Source of the DNA: JBBWZH01 sp035544115
GTDB taxonomy: Bacteria; Actinomycetota; Actinomycetes; Mycobacteriales; CADCTP01
NCBI GenBank assembly: GCA_963714145.1
Contig: OY970235.1
Location: 7,998,001-8,062,000 of the forward strand
DNA: 64,000 nucleotides
Reading direction: 5' to 3'
The notes beneath the pieces were generated by a model that saw only the letters and a program-made list of their open reading frames with translations, was not told the origin of the DNA and did not search any database. Below are positions 52,682-61,980 of this stretch, one piece after another (within the stretch, counting starts at the first letter, position 1; every line of letters begins with the position of its first letter). The position numbers were made by a program, and so were the translations under genes.

Positions 52682-53857
52682 ATGAGAATCCTGCTGCGAT
52701 CCCGGTCGGCCCGCGGGGCGGTTCTCGCCGCGGTCGTGCTGTCCACCGTGCCAGGCCAGGCCCGCGCCGAGGCGATCAGTGCCGCGCCCGCCGCTGCCGG
52801 CATCCAGCCGGCCGAATTCGCCCGGCTGGTGGCCGCGCGGCCGGCCGACTTCGGCGGGGCCTACCTCGATCCGGCCAGCGGCGGGCTGGTGGTCCAGGTG
52901 CACCGGGGTGCCCGGGCCGGGGCGGCGCGGGCGGCGCTGGCCGCGCTCACCGCGACCCGGCGGGCGGCCCGGCCGCTGACCGTGACGACCGTCGAGCACA
53001 GCTACGCGGAGCTGGCGGCGCTGCGCGACCGGGTGCCGCGGGCGGCGCCGTGGGCCGCGGCGGCCGCCCCGGTGCTGGCCGAGTGGGGGGTGGACGTGGT
53101 CCACAACCGGGTGGCGATCGGCGTCACCGCGGTCACCCCGCGGCTGCGGGCGCTGGCCCGGGCCACGTTCGGGCCGGCGGTCGAGCTGCACCGGGTCGAG
53201 CGGAGCCGGCGGGCCAGCCGGGTCAGCGACACCGCGCCGTGGTCCGGCGGCGGCGTGATCACCACCGACCTCGGCAGCTGCACCAGCGGCTTCGCCGTCC
53301 AGGACACGATCACCGGACTCATCGGCATGGTCACGGCCGGGCACTGCGCGACCGCCGGCAGCACGATCTCCAACAACGGTGTCCCGCAGGGCGTCGTGAT
53401 CCAACGTGACCTGTCCGACGGCGGGCGCGACTACGCGATCTACACCGGCTCCACGTACCTGAACCGCATCTACACCGGCCCGGTCGACAGCGGGGAGACC
53501 CGGATGATCAGCGGCCTGGAGCTGATCGTCCTGGTCGGCCAGACCGGGCTGTGCTTCGTCGGTGCGGCCCGCGGCGCCAGCTGCGACACCGTGGTCACCG
53601 AGGTCGACGTCTGCGTGCGCTTCACCGACGACGTGACCACCTGCGGGTTGAACCGGGCGGCCAACACGGCCGACGTGCCGTTGACCCGACCCGGCGACAG
53701 CGGCGGGCCGGTGTACCTGCGGCACGGGGCGATCGGCGGCGTCTCCGAGACGGACACCGCGGTCGGCATCATCGTCGGCAGCAGGGGCAACACGTCCGTC
53801 TTCCACCAGGTCGGCGCCGTGCTGCCGCTCGGCTACGCGGTGCTGGTCATCCCCTGA
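52682..53857 (+). CDS. Secreted S1-family (streptogrisin-like) serine protease
   Basis: A 391-residue exported protease. A signal peptide covers residues 1-29, and a pro-region of ~155 residues (FARLVAARPADFGGAYLDP) resembles streptogrisin pro-domains. The mature domain has His221 (VTAGHC), Asp250 (GRDYAIYT) and Ser340 (RPGDSGGPV), with cysteines C200/C222 and C301/C311 placed for disulfides. It is likely autoprocessed outside the cell. The ATG follows GGAAGG about 11 bases upstream, and a hairpin terminator follows the gene. Confidence 0.88.
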   Translation: MRILLRSRSARGAVLAAVVLSTVPGQARAEAISAAPAAAGIQPAEFARLVAARPADFGGAYLDPASGGLVVQVHRGARAGAARAALAALTATRRAARPLTVTTVEHSYAELAALRDRVPRAAPWAAAAAPVLAEWGVDVVHNRVAIGVTAVTPRLRALARATFGPAVELHRVERSRRASRVSDTAPWSGGGVITTDLGSCTSGFAVQDTITGLIGMVTAGHCATAGSTISNNGVPQGVVIQRDLSDGGRDYAIYTGSTYLNRIYTGPVDSGETRMISGLELIVLVGQTGLCFVGAARGASCDTVVTEVDVCVRFTDDVTTCGLNRAANTADVPLTRPGDSGGPVYLRHGAIGGVSETDTAVGIIVGSRGNTSVFHQVGAVLPLGYAVLVIP

Positions 53858-53885
53858 CGGAACCGGCCGGCGGCGGACGTCCGGT

Positions 53886-53918
53886 CCCATCCGCACCCCG
53901 GCGATCGGTGCGGATGGG
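53886..53918 (+). terminator. Hairpin terminator after the S1 protease
   Basis: A perfect 12 bp stem CCCATCCGCACC / GGTGCGGATGGG with a 9-base loop, 28 bases after the stop codon. Confidence 0.65.
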
Positions 53919-54033
53919 TCGTTGACTGCGGGAACGGGCGGATCTACCGTCGCGGCGGCGGTATCGGGTGATATTCGGTAGCGACGGCACTCCGGTCAGC
54001 GGCAGCTGATGCGGTCGCGGAGGCGGAGTTGCC

Positions 54034-56880
54034 GTGCGCAAGCAGTGGGTGCCGCTCGTGGTGGCGGCGATCAGTGGCGTGATCTACGCGATGCCGGCGG
54101 CGTCCGGGCCGCCGCCCGGGACGGCGGCGGTGAGCGGGCCGGTGCCGATCTACCTCGACCGGTCGTACCCGCCGGCGGAGCGCGCGGCCGACCTGGTGTC
54201 CCGGCTGACGCTGGCCGAGAAGGCCGCGCAGATGAACAGCAGCCAGGCGGCGGCGGTCCCGCGGCTGGGCATCCAGGCGTACGGCTGGTGGAACGAGGCG
54301 GCGCACGGGGTGGCCCGGGAGGGCACGCTGGACAACGCGAACCCGCCGACGCTGGTGAACACCACCTCGTACCCGGTCGACCTGTCGCTCGGCTCCACCT
54401 GGGACCCGGCGCTGATGTACCGGGAGGCAACGGAGATCTCGGCCGAGGCGCGCGAGGTGGTCCGGGACAACACGCTGGACCTCAACTTCTACTCGCCGAC
54501 CGTGAACCTGTCCCGCGACCCGCGCTGGGGCCGGAACGACGAGACGTTCAGCGAGGACCCGCTGCTCACCGCCGCGATGGCCGCCCAGTTCGTGGCCGGC
54601 ATGGAGGGCAAGGCGCCGGACGGCCGGATGCTCGCCGGCAGCGGCGGCTACCTGAAGACCAGCACCACGCTCAAGCACTACGCGGCGAACAACAGCGAGT
54701 TCAACCGGCGCACCGGGTCGTCCGACATGGACGACCGGACGCTGCGGGAGTACTACACGGCCCAGTTCCGCGGCGCGGTCCGGCAGGCGCAGCCGGCCTC
54801 GATCATGAGCTCGTACAACGAGGTGAACGGGGTGCCGGCCGCGGCCGACGGGTACCTGATCGACCGGCTGGCCCGGCAGACGTTCGGCTTCGCCGGCTTC
54901 TTCACCTCGGACTGCGACGCGATCTTCGAGATCCAGGCCGGGCATCACTGGCAGCCGCCGGGCGCCCCGGCCGCGCTGGACGAGATCCAGCGGCACGCGT
55001 ACGCCAACGCCGCCGGCGAGGACCTGGACTGCCAGCGCGGCTTCCACGACGACTTCAACTACGGCAACACGATCCCGACCGCGGTCGCCGACGGCATCGT
55101 CACGCCGCAGGGCCGGTACACCGAGAACGCCGTGGACATCTCGCTGCTGCGGCTGTTCACCGTCCGGATCCGGCTGGGCGAGTTCGACGGGGAGGCCGCC
55201 GTGCCGTGGGTGGCCGCGGCCCGGGCCCGGGTCGCGGCCGGCTCGTGGACCAACTCGGACGCGAACAACGCGGTCACCGAGACCCCGCCCCGGCTGGCGC
55301 TGGCCCGGGAGGCCGCCGACGCCAGCATCGTGCTGCTGAAGAACGCCGCGCGGCCGGGCACCACCCCGCTGCTGCCGCTGCGGGTGCCGGCCAGCGGTCC
55401 GTACCGGCTCGCGGTCATCGGTTCGTTCGCCAACCCGGCCAGCATGTACCTGGGCGGGTACGCCAGCGCGCAGGGGCCGGCCGGGGTGGCGAAGTCGGTC
55501 ACCGGGTACGCCGGGATCAAGGCGGCGGTGCAGGCGATCGACCCGGCCGCGACGGTGGACTTCCTGCCCGGCACCACGCCCGGCAACCTGGCGCAGGTCG
55601 ACCCGGCGTCGGTGGCCGCGGCGGCCGGCTACGACGCGGTGCTCGTGTACGCCGGCACCGACGCCAGCACCGCCCGGGAGGACGTCGACCGCGGCACGCT
55701 CGCGCTGCCCGGCGCGCAGGCCGAGCTGATCCGCCAGGTCGCCGCGGCGAACCCGAACACGGTCGGCTACCTGGAGACCACCGGCGAGGTGGACGTCACC
55801 AGCTTCGAGCCGCGGCTGCCGGCGCTGCTGTGGAGTTCGTACAACGGGCAGCGCAAGGGCGAGGCGCTGGCCGACGTGCTGCTCGGCGCCGCGAACCCGA
55901 GCGGGCACCTGCCGTTCACCTGGTACCGGGACGCGAGCCAGCTACCGCCGCTCGGCGACTACGCGATCCGGCCGACCGCGACCACGGCCGGCCGCACGTA
56001 CATGTACTTCACCGGGCCGGTGTCGTACCCGTTCGGCCACGGCCTGAGCTACACCCGCTTCCGGATCTCCGCCCTCCGGCTGGACGGCAGCCAGCCGGAC
56101 GGAGGCCGGGCCGACGGCAGCCGGACGGACGGGAGCGGGGCGGACGGCGGCCGGGCGGGCAGCGGCGGGGCGGACGGGAGCCGGCCGGGCGGGAGCGGGG
56201 CGGGCGGGAGCCCGGTCGATGCCAACGGGACGGTGCGGGCCAGCGTGGAGGTGACCAACACCGGGCCGGTCACCGGGGCCGAGGTGGTGCAGCTCTACGT
56301 GTCCACGCCGGACGCGCCGGCCGCGCGGCAGCGGCCGGCCAAGCGGCTGGCCGGCTTCGTGAAGGTGACCCTGCGGCCACACCAGACCCGGCGGGTCAGC
56401 TTCCCCGTGCACGTCCCCGACCTGGCCTTCTTCGACGAGGCGCAGCACCGGTGGCAGGTCGACACCGGCCGGTACGGCATCCAGGTCGGTACGTCCAGCG
56501 CGGACATCCGGGCCCGCGGCACGGTCACCGTCGCCGGCCGGCTGCGGCCGGTGCCCGCGGCCGTCACGGCCAAGCCGCAGCTGCCCGGTGACGCCGCGGC
56601 CGGGATCGCCGCCCGGCTGCGGTTCCCGGCCGGCAGCCGGGTGCTTCCGCAACTGGCGCTCGCCCTCACCGACGACACCCTCTCCGGCCATCTCGACAAC
56701 GGCGTGGCGACGCCGCTGCCGGCCGGCGCGGTGGTGCGCTACCGGACCGACCGGCCCCGGGTGGTGTCGGTCGACCAGGGCACGATCCGGACGGTCGGCC
56801 CGGGGGTGGCCACAGTGACCGCCACCGTCGAATACCGCGGCGTGACCGCGTCCACCAGCTTCGCCGTCGTGGTCAGCTGA
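54034..56880 (+). CDS. Secreted family 3 glycoside hydrolase (beta-glucosidase/xylosidase-like)
   Basis: A 948-residue exported enzyme. After a short signal peptide, the GH3 barrel spans about 45-340 with WWNEAAHGVAREG, NLSRDPRWGRNDETFSEDP, LKHYAANN and the catalytic nucleophile Asp293 (FTSDCDAI). The alpha/beta sandwich follows (IVLLKNAARP, VLVYAGTD), then FPFGHGLSYTRF. A Gly/Asp/Ser-rich linker of ~45 residues (685-728) splits the fibronectin-III-like domain. A C-terminal Ig-like (BIG2-type) domain (VDQGTIRTVGPGVATVTATV) is extra to the basic family. The substrate is probably a beta-xyloside or glucoside. The GTG has GGAGGCGGAG upstream. Confidence 0.88.
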   Translation: MRKQWVPLVVAAISGVIYAMPAASGPPPGTAAVSGPVPIYLDRSYPPAERAADLVSRLTLAEKAAQMNSSQAAAVPRLGIQAYGWWNEAAHGVAREGTLDNANPPTLVNTTSYPVDLSLGSTWDPALMYREATEISAEAREVVRDNTLDLNFYSPTVNLSRDPRWGRNDETFSEDPLLTAAMAAQFVAGMEGKAPDGRMLAGSGGYLKTSTTLKHYAANNSEFNRRTGSSDMDDRTLREYYTAQFRGAVRQAQPASIMSSYNEVNGVPAAADGYLIDRLARQTFGFAGFFTSDCDAIFEIQAGHHWQPPGAPAALDEIQRHAYANAAGEDLDCQRGFHDDFNYGNTIPTAVADGIVTPQGRYTENAVDISLLRLFTVRIRLGEFDGEAAVPWVAAARARVAAGSWTNSDANNAVTETPPRLALAREAADASIVLLKNAARPGTTPLLPLRVPASGPYRLAVIGSFANPASMYLGGYASAQGPAGVAKSVTGYAGIKAAVQAIDPAATVDFLPGTTPGNLAQVDPASVAAAAGYDAVLVYAGTDASTAREDVDRGTLALPGAQAELIRQVAAANPNTVGYLETTGEVDVTSFEPRLPALLWSSYNGQRKGEALADVLLGAANPSGHLPFTWYRDASQLPPLGDYAIRPTATTAGRTYMYFTGPVSYPFGHGLSYTRFRISALRLDGSQPDGGRADGSRTDGSGADGGRAGSGGADGSRPGGSGAGGSPVDANGTVRASVEVTNTGPVTGAEVVQLYVSTPDAPAARQRPAKRLAGFVKVTLRPHQTRRVSFPVHVPDLAFFDEAQHRWQVDTGRYGIQVGTSSADIRARGTVTVAGRLRPVPAAVTAKPQLPGDAAAGIAARLRFPAGSRVLPQLALALTDDTLSGHLDNGVATPLPAGAVVRYRTDRPRVVSVDQGTIRTVGPGVATVTATVEYRGVTASTSFAVVVS

Positions 56881-56901
56881 CCGGCGCCCGGGGAGCTCGA
56901 C

Positions 56902-56926
56902 AAACATACATCCGGGACGTATGTTT
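56902..56926. promoter_or_regulatory. Palindromic operator, probably for the TetR regulator
   Basis: A 25 bp palindrome with arms AAACATAC and GTATGTTT, and TCC/GGA continuing inward around a central G; only one position is mismatched. It lies 33 bases before the hydrolase start in an otherwise GC-rich gap. The TetR gene two genes downstream is the natural binder. Confidence 0.75.
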
Positions 56927-56958
56927 CCTCCGCGGACCCGAGCCGGGGAGGACTGACG

Positions 56959-57867
56959 ATGGCGCAGAGCGAGTCGCTGGGGGAGCGGCGGTCGGTGCCG
57001 GTGCGCGGCGGCACGATCGACTACCGGGAGCGGGGTGCCGGTCCGCCGGTGCTGTTCGTGCACGGGCTGATGGTCAACGCCGACCTGTGGCGGGCGGTGC
57101 TGCCGATGGTGGCCGAGGCGGGCTACCGCTGCCTGGCGCCGGACTGGCCGCTGGGCGCGCACCAGCGGCCGATGTCGCCGACCGCGGACCTGAGCCCGCC
57201 CGGCGTGGCCGACATGATCGAGGAGTTCCTGGCCGCGCTCGAGCTGACCGACGTCACGGTGGTGGCGAACGACACCGGCGGTGCGCTGGTGCAGTTGCTG
57301 CTGGCCCGCCGGCCGGAGCGGGTCGGCCGGGTCGTGCTGACCTCGTGTGACGCGTTCGACCAGTTCTTCCCGCCGCTGTTCCGCTACCTGCCGATATCCG
57401 CCCGGCTGCCCGGCTCGATCTGGCTGCTGGTCCAGTCGCTGCGGCTGCCCGTGGTGCGCCGGCTGCCGATCGCGTTCGGCTGGTTGACGGTGCGGCCGAT
57501 GCCGGCCGAGCTGGTCGAGTCGTACCTGGCGCCGTCCCGGCGCAGCGCCGCGATCCGCCGGGACCTGCGCCGGTTCCTGCGTGGCGTGCACCGGCGGCAC
57601 ACGCTGGCCGCAGTCCCGGAGCTGGCCCGGTTCCCCCGGCCGGTGCTGCTGGCCTGGGGAGCCGACGACCGCGTCTTCCCGGTGTCGCTGGCCCGGCGGC
57701 TGGCCGACGTGTTCCCGGACGCGCGGCTGCAGCTGGTCCCGGGCTCCCGCACCTTCGTCCCGGAGGACCAGCCGGCCGCGCTCGGTGAGCTGATCGTCGA
57801 CTTCGCCCGGTCCGTCGCCGCGCCCACGACGGACGGTGGCGAGCCGGCGGGTCCGGCGCCGGCGTAG
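56959..57867 (+). CDS. Alpha/beta hydrolase (haloalkane-dehalogenase-like) lacking the usual catalytic His
   Basis: A 302-residue protein. VLFVHGLM (oxyanion region, HG at 35-36) and a nucleophile elbow with Asp105 (VVANDTGGALVQ), as in haloalkane dehalogenases and epoxide hydrolases, are clear; GADDRVFP (~237) is the second acid position. The catalytic His should precede VPEDQP, but the sequence is GSRTFVPEDQP with Thr265 there. Some actinobacterial relatives seem to share such a change, so this may be a subfamily trait rather than a defect. The ATG follows GGGGAGG. A palindromic operator precedes it, and TetR follows 9 bp later: an autoregulated pair. Confidence 0.8.
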   Translation: MAQSESLGERRSVPVRGGTIDYRERGAGPPVLFVHGLMVNADLWRAVLPMVAEAGYRCLAPDWPLGAHQRPMSPTADLSPPGVADMIEEFLAALELTDVTVVANDTGGALVQLLLARRPERVGRVVLTSCDAFDQFFPPLFRYLPISARLPGSIWLLVQSLRLPVVRRLPIAFGWLTVRPMPAELVESYLAPSRRSAAIRRDLRRFLRGVHRRHTLAAVPELARFPRPVLLAWGADDRVFPVSLARRLADVFPDARLQLVPGSRTFVPEDQPAALGELIVDFARSVAAPTTDGGEPAGPAPA

Positions 57868-57876
57868 GCAGCGGCG

Positions 57877-58614
57877 ATGCCGCCGCGGCGCCGGCAGCAG
57901 GAGCGGGTGCAGACCACCCGGCAGGCGCTGGTCGCGGCCGGCCGGGCGCTGTTCGCCGAGCGCGGGTACGCCGAGGTCAGCGCCGATGAGGTGGTGGCGG
58001 CGGCCGGGCTGACCCGGGGCGCGCTGCGGCACCACTTCGGCGACAAGGCCGGCCTGTTCCGGGCGGTGTTCGAGCAGGTGGAGGCGGAGACGACCGGGCG
58101 GGTCGTCGCGGCGCTGGCCGCCGCCCCGCCCGGCGCTGCCGCCCCGCCCGGTGCTGCCGGCTCGTCCGGCGCTGCCGCCCCGTCCGGCGCTGCCGCCCTG
58201 CCCAGCGCTGCCGGCTCGTCCGGTGCCGCTGGCCCTGCCGGCTCGCCGGGTGCTGCCGGCCCGCCCGGCGGCGCCGGGTTCGGCGTGTTGACCGCGGGGC
58301 TGGCCGCCTTCCTGGACGCCTGCCAGGACCCGGCCGTGGTCCGGATCGCGCTCACCGACGCGCCGGCGGTGCTGGGCTGGGCCGCCTGGCGGGAGATCGA
58401 GACGGCGCACGGGCTGGGGTTGGTCGCCGGCGCGCTCGGCCAGGCGATGGACGGCGGTGTGCTCCGCCGCCAGCCGGTCGACCTGCTCGCCCGCCTCCTG
58501 CTCAGCGCGACGATCGAGGCGGCGCTGGTGATCGCGCGGGCCGCCGACCCGGCCGCCGCCCGGGCCGAGGCGGAGCAGGCCCTGCACGGGCTGCTCGCCG
58601 GCCTGCGCGCCTGA
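57877..58614 (+). CDS. TetR-family transcriptional regulator
   Basis: A 245-residue repressor-type protein. The TetR helix-turn-helix lies at residues 10-57 (RQALVAAGRALFAERGYAEV, AAGLTRGALRHHFGDKAGLF). The ligand domain is interrupted at about 83-130 by a Gly/Ala/Ser/Pro repeat (PPGAAG, SSGAAA units), coded by near-identical 18-30 base repeats at 58125-58275, not usual for the family. The C-terminal helices (AFLDACQDPAVVRIALTDAPA) match the TetR class that governs small hydrolases. It probably binds the palindrome at 56902-56926 and controls the hydrolase and itself. Confidence 0.9.
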   Translation: MPPRRRQQERVQTTRQALVAAGRALFAERGYAEVSADEVVAAAGLTRGALRHHFGDKAGLFRAVFEQVEAETTGRVVAALAAAPPGAAAPPGAAGSSGAAAPSGAAALPSAAGSSGAAGPAGSPGAAGPPGGAGFGVLTAGLAAFLDACQDPAVVRIALTDAPAVLGWAAWREIETAHGLGLVAGALGQAMDGGVLRRQPVDLLARLLLSATIEAALVIARAADPAAARAEAEQALHGLLAGLRA

Positions 58615-58763
58615 CCCGAACCCGGCCCGGCCGGCCCCTGAGGTGGGGTCACCGGGTGTCGTCCGGCGCCCAGCTGACCCCGGTAAGGTGGCGAGGCGGA
58701 CACACGGTACGATCCCTCGCCGATCAGGACACATCAGTTTATCTCGACCGGGGAGGATCAGCA

Positions 58764-59201
58764 GTGGCGGACAAGGAAAAGATCAAAGCGGCCATCCACG
58801 CGGCGTTCGACAACGCCGTTCCGGACGGTTCCGGCTACACCAAGGTCTATGCCTCCGACATGAAGCAGAAGAACTTCATCGTGTACCGGAGCACCAAGGT
58901 GTTCAACTACGCGGTGGGCTTCAAGCCGGGCGGGACGGATCTCGTGATCGTCCCGATCGACGAGAGCAACGGGACGGTCACCGCGGGCCAGCCGGTGAAG
59001 ATCACCGACGCGAACCGCAGTGAGGTCAAGAAGCGCGACCTGCAGGGCCGGTTCCGCATCTCCACCAAGGACGGCCAGAGCTTCCGGCTGGCGGTCGTGC
59101 CGACGGTGCCGAAGATCGCCGCCGGGTGGTACCAGCTGCCGGTGGACCAGAAGGCGGAGTACGAGGCTTTCCAGCAGGTCAAGGAGCTGCTCACCGGCTG
59201 A
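58764..59201 (+). CDS. Hypothetical protein
   Basis: A 145-residue soluble protein, more Lys-rich than its neighbours (MADKEKIKAAIHAAF, KVYASDMKQKNF). The middle reads as paired beta strands (FIVYRSTKVFNYAVGFKP, DLVIVPIDESNGTV), and it ends in a helix (YEAFQQVKELL). I do not recognise a domain. The GTG start has GGGGAGGAT upstream, and TACGAT at 58708-58713 could be its -10 box. Function unknown. Confidence 0.65.
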   Translation: MADKEKIKAAIHAAFDNAVPDGSGYTKVYASDMKQKNFIVYRSTKVFNYAVGFKPGGTDLVIVPIDESNGTVTAGQPVKITDANRSEVKKRDLQGRFRISTKDGQSFRLAVVPTVPKIAAGWYQLPVDQKAEYEAFQQVKELLTG

Positions 59202-59289
59202 TGCGGCGCACCGCCAGGCCACCGGTCCGGCGCCGTACCGGCGGCCTGGCATCCGGCCCGCGCCCGCTCTCCCGCGGCGGGCGGGCCAC

Positions 59290-59321
59290 CCGGAACCGGG
59301 CCCCGCCCGACCCGGTTCCGG
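59290..59321. terminator. Hairpin between convergent genes
   Basis: A perfect 11 bp stem CCGGAACCGGG / CCCGGTTCCGG with a 10-base loop, between the hypothetical gene and the secreted glycosidase-like gene. Confidence 0.65.
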
Positions 59322-59333
59322 ACCGTCGGCTGG

Positions 59334-61019
59334 CTACCGGAGTACGAGTACGTCGTAGTAGTCGAGCCGGTCGACGGTCACCCGCAGCGTGCCGCGGCTA
59401 CAGGAGAACGGCACCACCTTCGAGCCGGCGAAGTCGGGCGAGACCATGGTGACCCGGCGCGGGCAGGAGGCCAGGTCGGCCTGCACGCCGAACCGGGTCT
59501 GGGCGGCGATCGTCTGGTTGTAGTTGTGGTTGACCAGGTGCAGCGTCCGCGCTCCGCTGCCGCGCTGGACGAGCAGGCTCGCCGCGACGTTGCCCACCCC
59601 GACCCGTACGGCCCCGGCGCCGTAGCCGTTGCCGCGGTACAGCGATCGGTGGTCGCGGTAGAACTGGCTGTACGTCTGGAAGAAGCCCAGGATGCCGGAC
59701 TGCTCCGCGGTCGGGTCGCCGACCGTGTCCTTCAGGTGGAAGGCCGGGAAAAGGCCGTTGGCGTAGGCCTCGGCGCCGAAGATCCGCCAGTAGTCCTGCT
59801 TCTCGGCCAGCGGCAGGTTCAGGTAGTTGGTCATCATGTCGTTCGGCCAGTCGATGAACACGGCCACCGGGACGTCCCCGGCGATCTGGCTGTTCGTGTT
59901 CTTCAGGTACCGGTAGTTGGCCTGCAGCGACTTGGCGCCGTTCAGGTGGCCGCCGACCACCGGCACGTAGTCGACGCCGCGGAAGTCGGGGGTCTGCTCG
60001 TCCGGATTGAACGGGTACATGCCGACGCTGTTGTAGTCCACGTACGGGAAGAGCCCGTTGGAGCTGATCAGGATCTGGTGGTGCGCCGTGCGCCTGGCGT
60101 AGGCGCGCAGTTCGTCCACCATCTCCTTCCAGTAGCGCCGGAGGTAGGTGGCGGTGAACGAGATGTCGTCGGCGTACATCCGGTTGGCCGTCACCCGTCC
60201 CCACTCGGCGGCCAGCGGGTTGGCGGCGATGAGCGGGTTGGTGTTCCAGCCGTGCGCCTGCAGGTACTTCCGGTAGTTGAAGTTGCCGGCCAGGTCGCCG
60301 GCCGGAACGTCGCCCCGGATGAGGTTGTCGTCGGTCATCCCGAAGCGGGATTTCCAGTCGGCCGCCGTGAAGCCGGGGTACTTGGCCAGCAGGTACCGGT
60401 TGAAGTCGGCGATGGTGTAGTCGTCGAAGCCCTCGTTGCCGTTGAAGCCCCACTTCAGCCCGCCGCTGAACCCGGCGTTCACCTCGTCGAAGTTGATCCC
60501 GTCCGCGCCACCGTCGACCTGGATCCGGGCCCAGTTCAGGACGTACTGCCGGTACTTCGGGTTGAAGATGTTGCCCCGGAACGCGGGGTCGGGGAAGCCG
60601 AACTCGTCATGCGGCACCGGGTTGTTGTCCGCGTCCCGGCTGGTCATGTCGTCGAAGATCGCGGCGGTGGGGAAGTCGTGGGCGAAGATGACGCTGGCCG
60701 TGCCGCTGCCCATGAACGTGATGCCCTTGTCGTGGTAGCGCGCGATCTGGCCGAAGTTGTAGTCGCCCGGTTCGTCGCCGCTGGTGGACCACTTCCCGAT
60801 GGCCCGGATGGTGACGTCCGGGACCAGTTGGTAGACCTGCGGATCCTCGTCCCGCACGTCGGACTGGCTGAAGGCGAACACGGTGAAGTCGGCGGGGTTG
60901 TGGCGCGTCGACTGCCGCCCGGGATGGTCCGGGGCGGCGTGGGCCGGCTGCACCGGGAGTGCGAGTGCGAGCACGAGGGCACACACCGACGAACTCGATG
61001 CGGCGAGTTTCCGGATCAT
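59334..61019 (-). CDS. Secreted TIM-barrel glycosidase-like protein
   Basis: A 561-residue exported protein. A signal peptide (MIRKLAASSSSVCALVLALA, cleavage after AHA) is followed by a barrel-like domain: KWSTSGDEPGDYNFGQIARYHDKGI, WARIQVDGGADGINFDEVNAGF (a strand-4 GxxxDE element typical of glycosidases of the GH13/GH66 clan type), ISSNGLFPYVDYN and DVPVAVFIDWPNDM. A C-terminal beta-sandwich (LHLVNHNYNQT, VDRLDYYDVLVL) resembles the end domains of these enzymes. I cannot assign a GH family. Asp/Glu in NFDE are the likely catalytic residues. The ATG at 61019 has GAGGGGGATGGA upstream. The 280 bp upstream hold only a weak TATTGT -10 candidate. Confidence 0.75.
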   Translation of the reverse strand: MIRKLAASSSSVCALVLALALPVQPAHAAPDHPGRQSTRHNPADFTVFAFSQSDVRDEDPQVYQLVPDVTIRAIGKWSTSGDEPGDYNFGQIARYHDKGITFMGSGTASVIFAHDFPTAAIFDDMTSRDADNNPVPHDEFGFPDPAFRGNIFNPKYRQYVLNWARIQVDGGADGINFDEVNAGFSGGLKWGFNGNEGFDDYTIADFNRYLLAKYPGFTAADWKSRFGMTDDNLIRGDVPAGDLAGNFNYRKYLQAHGWNTNPLIAANPLAAEWGRVTANRMYADDISFTATYLRRYWKEMVDELRAYARRTAHHQILISSNGLFPYVDYNSVGMYPFNPDEQTPDFRGVDYVPVVGGHLNGAKSLQANYRYLKNTNSQIAGDVPVAVFIDWPNDMMTNYLNLPLAEKQDYWRIFGAEAYANGLFPAFHLKDTVGDPTAEQSGILGFFQTYSQFYRDHRSLYRGNGYGAGAVRVGVGNVAASLLVQRGSGARTLHLVNHNYNQTIAAQTRFGVQADLASCPRRVTMVSPDFAGSKVVPFSCSRGTLRVTVDRLDYYDVLVLR

Positions 61020-61299
61020 TCCATCCCCCTCAGCGCGGTGGCCGGTGCTGCCGGAGCCGGCAGGGTCAGCAGCAACGGGCCCGCGGGTGACGCGGTGCTC
61101 GGCAGGAGGGCGCGGCGGCCTGGTCGCATGGCGATGCCTTCTCGGGCGACGACTGCGTGGATACCCCCGGGAACCGGAGGCGCGGACAACGCGGTGCCGC
61201 CGCCACTGCGCGTACCTGACAATACCGGCCAGATGCCCCCGATGGACCTGATTCAGTGCGGTTATCGACATCCAGCAGCCGCTCAGCGGAGACCGGGGC

Positions 61300-61980
61300 T
61301 CAGGACCGCAGGTGGCGTAGCACCGCGAGGACCCGGCGGTTGTCCCCTTCAGCCGGCGGCAACCCGAACTTGTCGAAGATGCCGGCGACGTGTTTCTCGA
61401 CCGCCCCGGCCGAGACGGTGAGGGCGGCCGCGATCCCGGCGTTGGACCGGCCCTCGGCCATCAGCGCGAGCACCTCGCGCTCCCGCGGGGTGAGCTGGGT
61501 CAACCCGTCGGCGCGGCTGCCGGTACCGAGCAGGTGGCTCACCACGTCGGGGTCGAGCGCGGTGCCGCCGGTGGCGACCCGGGTCACCGCGTCGATGAAG
61601 TCGGCCACGTCGGCGACCCGGTCCTTGAGCAGGTAGCCGACTCCGCCGTACCGCCGCCGGCCGCCGCGAGCAGCCGAGCCGCGTAGCTGGTCTCGATGTA
61701 CTGGGAGAACACCAGCACGCCGGTGGCCGGGTGGTCGTGGCGGAGGGTCGAGGGCGGCCCGCAGCCCCTCGTCGGTGTGGGTCGGCGGCATCCGGATGTC
61801 GACGACGGCGACGTCCGGACGGTGCGCCGCCACGGCGGCGAGCAGCGCGTCGCCGTCCGCCACCGCGGCGCAGACGTCGTGACCGTGGTCGTCGAGCAGC
61901 CGGACGAGTCCCTCCCGCATCACGGCGGCGTCCTCGGCGATGACGACCGCACGGCCGGCTGTGCCGCGGCCCGGTCTCAT
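61300..61980 (-). pseudogene. LuxR-type response regulator, frameshifted
   Basis: The N-terminal receiver (AVVIAEDAAVMREGLVRLL, phospho-Asp in VAVVDIRMPP) and the C-terminal HTH (LTPREREVLALMAEG, VEKHVAGIFDKFGL) share one frame. The middle is in another: between about 61,745 and 61,660 the sequence LRHDHPATGVLVFSQYIETS is readable only after dropping one C near 61,745, and a second shift returns to GGVGYLLKDRV. Two single-base indels explain it. The ATG at 61980 overlaps the kinase stop (ATGA). It is probably intact in the real genome. Confidence 0.75.

Noticed and set aside
55942..58734. A 930-residue minus-strand open frame opposite GH3, hydrolase and TetR genes
   Set aside because: It has no motifs, crosses three well-supported genes and their operator, and shows shadow composition.
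59526..61421. A 631-residue plus-strand open frame opposite the glycosidase-like gene
   Set aside because: It is Val/Gly/Arg-rich without motifs; the minus-strand protein has a signal peptide and enzyme motifs.
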